Shown: positions 57,532 through 64,000 of the stretch, in pieces
Layout of the letters: every line of letters starts with the position of its first letter
Position numbering within the stretch: position 1 is the first letter of the stretch
NCBI GenBank assembly: GCA_946803585.1
Contig: CAMPEQ010000011.1
Span: 372,001-436,000, forward strand
DNA from: an uncultured Actinomycetes bacterium
GTDB taxonomy: Bacteria > Actinomycetota > Actinomycetes > S36-B12 > UBA10799
Length of the DNA: 64,000 nucleotides
Direction: 5' to 3'
Position numbers and translations under genes: made by a program
Notes under the pieces: generated by a model
Databases searched by the model: none
Told to the model about the DNA's origin: nothing
Seen by the model: only the letters and a program-made list of their open reading frames with translations

Positions 57532-58962
57532 CTACATCGCCTTAACAGCAGTGACGACCTTGGTCAACGATTCCTTTGCGTCCCCGAAGAGCATCGTCGT
57601 CTTGGGGTCGAAGAGGATCTCGTTCTCGATTCCGGCGAAGCCCGGGCGCATCGAGCGCTTAAGGAATACAACTTGCTCGGCGTCGGCGACATCGAGAATC
57701 GGCATCCCGTAAATGGGCGCCGACGGATCGGACTTCGCGGCCGGATTGACCACGTCGTTCGCTCCGACGACCATTACGACATCGGTCGAGGAGAACTCGG
57801 GGTTGATCTCGTCCATCTCTTTGAGTTGCTCGTAGGGCACATTCGCCTCGGCGAGCAGCACGTTCATATGTCCAGGCATGCGACCGGCGACTGGGTGGAT
57901 CGCGTAGTCGACCTCGATCCCGCGCTCGTTGAGCAAGTCGACCAACTCGCGGATCTGGTGCTGAGCCTGGGCAACAGCGAGCCCGTAGCCCGGAACGATG
58001 ATGACCTTGTTCGCGTAGCCGAGCATGATGGCGACATCTTCCGGCCCAGCGGACTTGACGGGACGATCCTCGCCGCCGCCCGTGCCAGCGGAGGCGGTCT
58101 GGGCTTTGAAAGCGCCGAACATCGTATTGGTGAGCGGACGCCCCATCGCCTTGGCCATCTCCTTGGTCAGCAGCGTTCCCGAGGCGCCGACCAGCGTTCC
58201 GGCGACGATGAGCAGAACGTTGCCCAGGACGTAGCCGCTTGCCGCAACCGAGAGTCCGGTGAAGGCGTTGAGTAGCGAGATGATGATCGGAACATCTGCG
58301 CCACCGACCGGCATAACCAACAGCAGACCAAGTAGTGCGGACAGAACGAGCAGGACGACCAGGATCCAGATGGCCGGGGTGACGACCAGCCAAACCGCAA
58401 ACACCAGTGCGGCTGCACCCACCAGCGAGGTCAGATACTGACCACCTGGAATCAGGATCGGTCGAGTCGTGATGGCTTCTTGTAGCTTCAGGAAGGTCAG
58501 GATCGAGCCAGTAAAGGACACCGAACCGACAATGACGGTGAAGACGGTTGCGGCCAGGACACCCTTTGATTCGGTCATGCCAGCGTCGAGGAACTCGATA
58601 ACCGAGACGAGCGCTGCGGCGCCACCGCCAACACCGTTGAATAGGGCGACTAGCTGGGGCATCGCCGTCATTTGAACGCGGCGAGCGGCCGGGTAACCGA
58701 CGACGATACCGATTGCCATCGCCCCGAGGATGAGTGGAAGGTTCTTCATCCCGGGGTGGGCGAAGAACAGCGTCACTACGGCGATGAGGGCACCCGCGGC
58801 ACCCAGCATGTTGCCGTTTCGGGCGGTCTTCGGTCCGGAAAGGCCCTTGAGCGCAAGAACGAAGCAGATCGCGACAAAGAGGTCGACGAGTTGTGCCCAG
58901 ACTGGAACGTCGCCGACGACTCCGCCGGCTGCAATTCCGCCGGGGCTAAAAATGGAGGTCAC
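57532..58962 (-). CDS. pntB: NAD(P) transhydrogenase subunit beta
   Basis: VIIVPGYGLAVAQAQHQIRELVDLLNERGIEVDYAIHPVAGRMPGHMNVLLAEANVPY. Confidence 0.97.
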   Translation of the reverse strand: MTSIFSPGGIAAGGVVGDVPVWAQLVDLFVAICFVLALKGLSGPKTARNGNMLGAAGALIAVVTLFFAHPGMKNLPLILGAMAIGIVVGYPAARRVQMTAMPQLVALFNGVGGGAAALVSVIEFLDAGMTESKGVLAATVFTVIVGSVSFTGSILTFLKLQEAITTRPILIPGGQYLTSLVGAAALVFAVWLVVTPAIWILVVLLVLSALLGLLLVMPVGGADVPIIISLLNAFTGLSVAASGYVLGNVLLIVAGTLVGASGTLLTKEMAKAMGRPLTNTMFGAFKAQTASAGTGGGEDRPVKSAGPEDVAIMLGYANKVIIVPGYGLAVAQAQHQIRELVDLLNERGIEVDYAIHPVAGRMPGHMNVLLAEANVPYEQLKEMDEINPEFSSTDVVMVVGANDVVNPAAKSDPSAPIYGMPILDVADAEQVVFLKRSMRPGFAGIENEILFDPKTTMLFGDAKESLTKVVTAVKAM

Positions 58963-59273
58963 TTCGAGGCCTCCTGGCTGTCAGCCTTCGGCGCTTTCTT
59001 GGGCTTGAACATCTCAAGCATTCGGTCGGTGACGGCGAATCCGCCAACCAGGTTGATGGTTGCCAACACAATCGCTATCAGTCCCAGCACCAATGGCAGC
59101 GTCGTATCAGCATTACCGGTGACAAGGATGGCACCCACTAAGACGATGCCGTGGATCGCGTTCGCTCCCGACATCAACGGGGTGTGAAGCACCGTCGATA
59201 CCTTGGAGACGACCTCGAATCCGACAAAGATCGAGAGGATAAAGATGGTGAGCAGCGCTACTCCGGAATCCAT
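58959..59273 (-). CDS. NAD(P) transhydrogenase alpha, membrane part (PntA2/PntAB)
   Basis: FVGFEVVSKVSTVLHTPLMSGANAIHGIVLVGAI...VGGFAVTDRMLEMFK. Confidence 0.95.
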   Translation of the reverse strand: MDSGVALLTIFILSIFVGFEVVSKVSTVLHTPLMSGANAIHGIVLVGAILVTGNADTTLPLVLGLIAIVLATINLVGGFAVTDRMLEMFKPKKAPKADSQEASK

Positions 59274-60388
59274 CAGGCCACGTCCTTTCTGATCTCACCG
59301 TTGAGGACAACAGCGCACCCGTCGAAGACCTCGTCTTCGGGATCGAGAACCAGTTCGCCTTCTTTCACTGCTAGGCCCAGCAGCGCCACGACATTCATTG
59401 CGTAGAGCCGAGAAGCGTGAACTGGCATCTGGCTTGCGACATCTTTGGCACCCCAGATCCGAACACCATCGACGGTGACTTCTTCACCTGGAACTGACCC
59501 CTCGACGTTTCCGCCGGTCTCGGCCGCCAAGTCGACCACGACTGAGCCGGGCTTCATCCCCGTGAGCATCTCGGCGGTGACCAGGCGCGGTGCTTGCCGA
59601 CCCGGTACGGCCGCAGTAGTGATGAGCACATCGGACTCAGTGATGTAGGGCGTGAGCAGTTCGCGTTGGCGTGCGGCTCGGTCTTCGCTCATCTCACGGG
59701 CATATCCACCGCCGGCCTCGAGTGCCTCGAGGTCCAGCTCAATGAAGGAGGCACCCATCGACTTCACCTCATCGGCGGAGGCCGCGCGAACGTCGTAGGC
59801 CGACACAACCGAACCCAGCCGCTTTGCGGTAGCGATCGCTTGTAGGCCAGCGACTCCGGCACCCAGAACGAGCACCTTAGCCGGTGGAATCGTGCCAGCT
59901 GCGGTCATGAATAGCGGGAAGAAGCGAGGTAGACGGTCGGCACCAACGACAGCGCTTCGGTAGCCGGTAACGAGGGCCTGGGAGGTCAGCGCATCCATTG
60001 ACTGGGCGCGTGAGATCCGCGGAACCAAGTCGAACGATAGGGCAGTTGCCTGCGCCTGCGCGATTGCCCGGATTGCTTCCCCGTCAGTGGTGGGCGCCAG
60101 AAAACTGAGCGCAACTGCACCCGGTTTCAGCGACTGTCCACGGTCGGGGTCAAGCGGACGGACGCTAGCGACAATATCCGCCGAAGCGAACGCTGCTGCC
60201 ACGTCGGCCTCAGCGACCACCGTTGCACCCGCCTCGGTGTAGTCGTCATTCGTAGCGAACGACTCGTCCCCGGCACCTGATTGAACGCTCACCTCGAGCC
60301 CGAGAGCGGCCAGCTTTGCGACCGTGTCGGGTACTAGCGCAACGCGCCGTTCCCCTTCGCGAGTCTCTGTCGGCACAAATAGTTTCAC
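59273..60388 (-). CDS. NAD(P) transhydrogenase alpha, NAD-binding part (PntA1/PntAA)
   Basis: MKLFVPTETREGERRVALVPDTVAKL; KVLVLGAGVAGLQAIATAKRLGSVVSAYDVR. Confidence 0.96.
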   Translation of the reverse strand: MKLFVPTETREGERRVALVPDTVAKLAALGLEVSVQSGAGDESFATNDDYTEAGATVVAEADVAAAFASADIVASVRPLDPDRGQSLKPGAVALSFLAPTTDGEAIRAIAQAQATALSFDLVPRISRAQSMDALTSQALVTGYRSAVVGADRLPRFFPLFMTAAGTIPPAKVLVLGAGVAGLQAIATAKRLGSVVSAYDVRAASADEVKSMGASFIELDLEALEAGGGYAREMSEDRAARQRELLTPYITESDVLITTAAVPGRQAPRLVTAEMLTGMKPGSVVVDLAAETGGNVEGSVPGEEVTVDGVRIWGAKDVASQMPVHASRLYAMNVVALLGLAVKEGELVLDPEDEVFDGCAVVLNGEIRKDVA

Positions 60389-60568
60389 CTAAGCCCACCT
60401 CCGGTCATTCGCCTGACGATAAAGGGCTATGGATCCGTGATTTACACGCGCCCCCATAGAATGTGACCTAGCCGGATTGCCAGAACCCCTTAGAACGTAA
60501 CGAATTCGGGCCAGATCACGAGCGTGCCGGTACCTCACCAAGTGCGATGTCGATGTCATTCTTCTATC

Positions 60569-61225
60569 ATGTCTCGCACCCTAAGTCGGCCCCGACGTCT
60601 CTCCTACTCCATTGCCGCCGTCAGTGCACTCGGCATCGCGCTCACCGGTTGTTCTAGCGGTAGCGACTCGGCGACTGATTCCTCGTCGCCGTCATCACAA
60701 CAGAGCGCAAGTCCAGAACCGAGCGCCGTTCCGGCCTCCTTCAAGTCCACGGTGACCTCCGTTCGATCCTGGGTCAGTGACGTAGGCAAGAAGAAGGATG
60801 GCCAACAGACCTACGGAGTCAACATCCTCGAGGGGACGACACAGATCAACGACGTCACCGTCCGGGTTCGGAATATGGGAACAGTCGACTACACCGAAGG
60901 CAGCGGAGACTTCGGCGGATTCGTCGAGCTGGTCTGGAGCGATGGCACCACCTTAGGAATGCGGCAAAACGGCGCGGCGAGCTTTGACGAGTCGAGTGAG
61001 AAGACCACATTCGAAGCCGACCTTGAGGTCATCAACGGATCTGGCTCGCTAAGCGGTACGACCGGAACCGGAAACTGGACAGGAAACCGCAAGGCATCCC
61101 TCGGCGGCGCCGTGGTCATGAAGGTCACCCTTGACCTAGTGAACGCCCCGAAGCTAATCACCGGCGAGGATAACTCTCGCAACCCCACTCCGACTGAGAC
61201 GTACTCAGCAACAATCGCTCCGTAG
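60569..61225 (+). CDS. Lipoprotein, unknown function (DUF4352-like extracellular beta domain possible)
   Basis: SIAAVSALGIALTGCSSGSDS lipobox; start trimmed to 60569. Confidence 0.7.
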   Translation: MSRTLSRPRRLSYSIAAVSALGIALTGCSSGSDSATDSSSPSSQQSASPEPSAVPASFKSTVTSVRSWVSDVGKKKDGQQTYGVNILEGTTQINDVTVRVRNMGTVDYTEGSGDFGGFVELVWSDGTTLGMRQNGAASFDESSEKTTFEADLEVINGSGSLSGTTGTGNWTGNRKASLGGAVVMKVTLDLVNAPKLITGEDNSRNPTPTETYSATIAP

Positions 61226-61236
61226 CCCCGGACTAC

Positions 61237-62697
61237 CTAGCCGACATGCGCGGGAACATCAGCGTCGGCTAGGTCGCTAGGTTTGGCATTGATCAGTGTG
61301 AAGGCCAAGACTGCGGCTATCGCCAGAATCGCCGCGGCCCACATGAAGGCCGTCGTATAGCCATCAACCAGTGCCTCCGGCATCGCTTGAGCACCATTTG
61401 CCACGACAAAGGCCGCCGTTGCCGATGCAGCGAGCGTGTTGAGTAGGGCAGTCCCGAGTGACCCACCTATCTGCTGTGTCGTATTGACCATCGCCGATGC
61501 GACTCCCGCATCGTGTTTTGCCACCCCGGTCAAGGCCGTGCTAGCAAGCGGCACGAACGTTAGGCCTAGCCCCACCGACATGAGGATCTGCGAGGGCAGC
61601 ACGTGAGTGGCGTAGGCGGTATCGACGCCGATCTGGGTCAGCCATCCAAGCCCGAGCGCACTCAACACAAGGCCGCCGGTCATCAGTGGACGTGGACCGA
61701 ACTTTGGCAATAGTTGCGATGCAAGACCTGCAGCGAGGATCACTCCAACGCTGAACGGCAAGAAGGCGAAGCCCGCCTTGAGCGCAGAATACCCAAGTGT
61801 TCCCTGCATGTAGAACGTGAGGAAGAGGAACATCCCGAATAGCGCAAGCCCCACCATCAAGGACACGAGGAAGGAACCACCACGATTGCGGTCCAACACC
61901 ACTCGCATAGGTAGCAACGGGTGAGACGTCCTCGTCTCGATCAGCACGAAGACCACGAGTAGGACGACACCGGCAGCGATGAACCCGAGGGTTTCCGCCG
62001 AGGTCCAACTGTCGACCGCTTTTGTGAATCCGTAGACCAGTGAGACAAGCCCGAGGGTGACCGTCACCGCGCCGGGGACGTCATAGCGGCGATCACCTTC
62101 TGCGCGGCTCTCCGTGACCAAAGGAATCGCCATAAAAACAGCGAAAATCGCGACGGGGACATTAACGAGCAGGCACCAGTGCCAGGAGAGGTATTCCGTC
62201 AGTACTCCGCCGAGAATGAGCCCCAGCGCGGCACCACCTCCAGCGATCGCACCGTAGACACCGAACGCTTTTGCTCGCTCCTTAGGCTCGGTGAAGGTAA
62301 CCGTGATCAACGACAGCGCGGCAGGTGCTAGCAGCGCGGCAAATACACCTTGTAGTCCTCTGGCAGCAAAAAGCATGCCTTGATTCACGGCTAGTCCACC
62401 GAGTGCCGACGCTGCAGCAAAGCCGATCAGGCCGATGATGAAGGTGCGCTTGCGCCCCGTGTAGTCGGCAATTCGGCCGCCCAGAAGTAGTAGACCGCCG
62501 AAGGTCAACGTGTAGGCCGTGACAACCCATTGACGATCGGCATCCGAGATTCCGAGATCCGCCTGTGCCGACGGCAAGGCGATATTGACGATACTGGCGT
62601 CGAGCACCACCATCAGTTGTGCGATCGCGATAACGGCGAGCCCTAGCCACTTCCGATCGGATTTGACCTCAGTGGGAATCGCAGATGGAATCGTCAT
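61237..62697 (-). CDS. MFS transporter, DHA2 (14-TMS) drug-efflux family
   Basis: IAQLMVVLDASIVNIALPSAQADLGISDADRQWVVTAYTLTFGGLLLLGGRIADYTGRKR. Confidence 0.94.
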   Translation of the reverse strand: MTIPSAIPTEVKSDRKWLGLAVIAIAQLMVVLDASIVNIALPSAQADLGISDADRQWVVTAYTLTFGGLLLLGGRIADYTGRKRTFIIGLIGFAAASALGGLAVNQGMLFAARGLQGVFAALLAPAALSLITVTFTEPKERAKAFGVYGAIAGGGAALGLILGGVLTEYLSWHWCLLVNVPVAIFAVFMAIPLVTESRAEGDRRYDVPGAVTVTLGLVSLVYGFTKAVDSWTSAETLGFIAAGVVLLVVFVLIETRTSHPLLPMRVVLDRNRGGSFLVSLMVGLALFGMFLFLTFYMQGTLGYSALKAGFAFLPFSVGVILAAGLASQLLPKFGPRPLMTGGLVLSALGLGWLTQIGVDTAYATHVLPSQILMSVGLGLTFVPLASTALTGVAKHDAGVASAMVNTTQQIGGSLGTALLNTLAASATAAFVVANGAQAMPEALVDGYTTAFMWAAAILAIAAVLAFTLINAKPSDLADADVPAHVG

Positions 62698-62835
62698 GGT
62701 GTCCTCTCAGTTGGCACCTAGAGGCACCACGAAGCTTGACAACTCAAGTTCTGGACGTGGATATTCCCGACAGACTCTGAATGTGAGCACAGTCTCGTTC
62801 CAGGCTGATCGCACCGAGCGCGGTACGGTCAGTCG

Positions 62836-63924
62836 GTGGCGACCTCAGCAACCCGTGACCGGCGGCGTGAGCTGACGATAGTGGTAGCTGCCGCGCTTGT
62901 GTTCTCGCCGCTACTCGCTGGTTGCGGGCACGGCCAACTCCTGGGTCCTGATCCGTTTACCGCAACGACCCTAGACGGGGTCACGATGGATCTAGCGATG
63001 CCAACGATCGGCGGGGCACAGCCCTACCTCACACTCGACGTCTCAGTAGGTGGAGCCAAGGCGGCGCCCATGCTCGTCGATACCGCGTCGCCTGGGATTC
63101 GTATTCTGAAGACCAAAGTCAACCAGAAGAAGATCACGCGGACTTCCACGCCAGTCAACGTTGAGTTCGTCGACGGCACGACTTTCGACGGGGTTGAGGC
63201 CAGCGCCTCGTTTAGCTTCGGCGGTGTTCAGACGGCCGGGCCGATCAACTTCCACCTGATTACGAAGGTGAGCTGCCATTCGCGAAATCCAACGTGCGCG
63301 GGGGCGGACGGCATCAAGGCTTACAGCCAGGTGCAGCCGTTTGCCGGCATCTTCGGCATTGGCCTCTACAGTGCGCCGATTTACAGCCCCCTGAGTCAGC
63401 TCGACGGCGGACCGGCGAGCTCGTTCACGATCGCCTCGAACGCCAAGACGAAGTCTGGCACCCTCACCCTCAACGCGATCCCGACCGATCCGGCCGCGAC
63501 CTACTCACTGCCCAAGTGGTCTGAGCCGCTACCCAATGGGGTCCCATCGTGGGCCAGCAATGAGGCAAACGCTTGTTGGTCCTTTGGTCCCGCGACGCCG
63601 ACGTGTGTGGCGACCGCGTTCGATACGGGGGCTCCGTTCACTTTGGTCAATCAAGCGGTACCTGATTCACCACCGGTTGGCGAGGTGACAGCACCAGCTC
63701 AGCTGACCCTGTTCAGCAATCAGGACCGGCAAGCGGTGTGGTCGGTAACGGCGGGAGATACGCCCGGGAAGAACAAAATGACCATCACCCCGGCGGCAGC
63801 TGGTGAGGCGGTCAACTCAGGCAGCGCGATCTTCCGCTCGCTAGCGGTGACATTTGATTCGCGCAGTGGTCGGGTCCTGCTCGCACCCATTGCCGGGACT
63901 GGTTCGCCTACCGTTGAGCCTTAG
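62836..63924 (+). CDS. Secreted/lipoprotein with two aspartic-protease-like motifs (pepsin-like or DUF3443-like)
   Basis: Lipobox-like LLAGCGHG; PMLVDTASPGIRIL and ATAFDTGAPFTLV; GTG start. Confidence 0.6.
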   Translation: MATSATRDRRRELTIVVAAALVFSPLLAGCGHGQLLGPDPFTATTLDGVTMDLAMPTIGGAQPYLTLDVSVGGAKAAPMLVDTASPGIRILKTKVNQKKITRTSTPVNVEFVDGTTFDGVEASASFSFGGVQTAGPINFHLITKVSCHSRNPTCAGADGIKAYSQVQPFAGIFGIGLYSAPIYSPLSQLDGGPASSFTIASNAKTKSGTLTLNAIPTDPAATYSLPKWSEPLPNGVPSWASNEANACWSFGPATPTCVATAFDTGAPFTLVNQAVPDSPPVGEVTAPAQLTLFSNQDRQAVWSVTAGDTPGKNKMTITPAAAGEAVNSGSAIFRSLAVTFDSRSGRVLLAPIAGTGSPTVEP

Positions 63925-64000
63925 GTCATCGCCGTGAGCTCGTCGAGATCTCCGTGGACCTCGAGGCCGGCACATTCCCCAACCTCATCGAAGAGCACAT
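63921..64000 (-). CDS. 3' end of a CDS truncated by window edge
   Basis: Open frame to edge VLFDEVGECAGLEVHGDLDELTAMT*; TAA overlaps the upstream gene's TAG (shared TTAG). Confidence 0.4.
   Translation of the reverse strand, partial: VLFDEVGECAGLEVHGDLDELTAMT

Noticed and set aside
57526-58275. 249-aa plus-strand ORF and 57659-58393 minus ORF over pntB
   Set aside because: Both overlap unambiguous pntB coding sequence in other frames.

Overview
This 64-kb window is a gene-dense, high-GC actinobacterial chromosome segment. From memory of gene order, it is largely collinear with the M. tuberculosis Rv3644c-Rv3682 neighbourhood: holB, tmk, topA, a Tad pilus locus, ssd, HAD, acs, nhaA, epoxide-hydrolase-like, marP, NUDIX, tlpA, nth, crp, MBL, ridA, a GET3/ArsA pair, whiB and a class A PBP. 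It continues with yqeY, a GGDEF cyclase, asd-lysC, recR-dnaX, SRP RNA, marC, a trypsin-like protease, tadA, pntA1-pntA2-pntB and an MFS transporter. I support about 65 CDSs, four tRNAs (Thr-CGT, Pro-CGG, Ser-GGA, Ser-CGA), SRP RNA and a probable c-di-AMP (ydaO) riboswitch. I see no CRISPR array, IS element or prophage, and no overtly novel multigene system. The observations most worth a second look are: (i) TAG is the majority stop codon, 36 of the 64 complete CDSs I checked by hand; (ii) 14-15 bp tandem repeats or palindromes anchored on stop codons at several gene ends; (iii) an RsiG-like protein with one exact and one degenerate c-di-GMP motif, about 10 kb from a GGDEF protein with a canonical I-site; (iv) a c-di-AMP riboswitch upstream of an NlpC/P60 gene followed by a K+ channel gene; (v) an att-like duplication of the tRNA-Pro 3' end; (vi) accessory genes between tmk and holB; (vii) a 59-aa pilin-like ORF absent from the supplied track. 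All family calls come from motif recognition; no database search was run.
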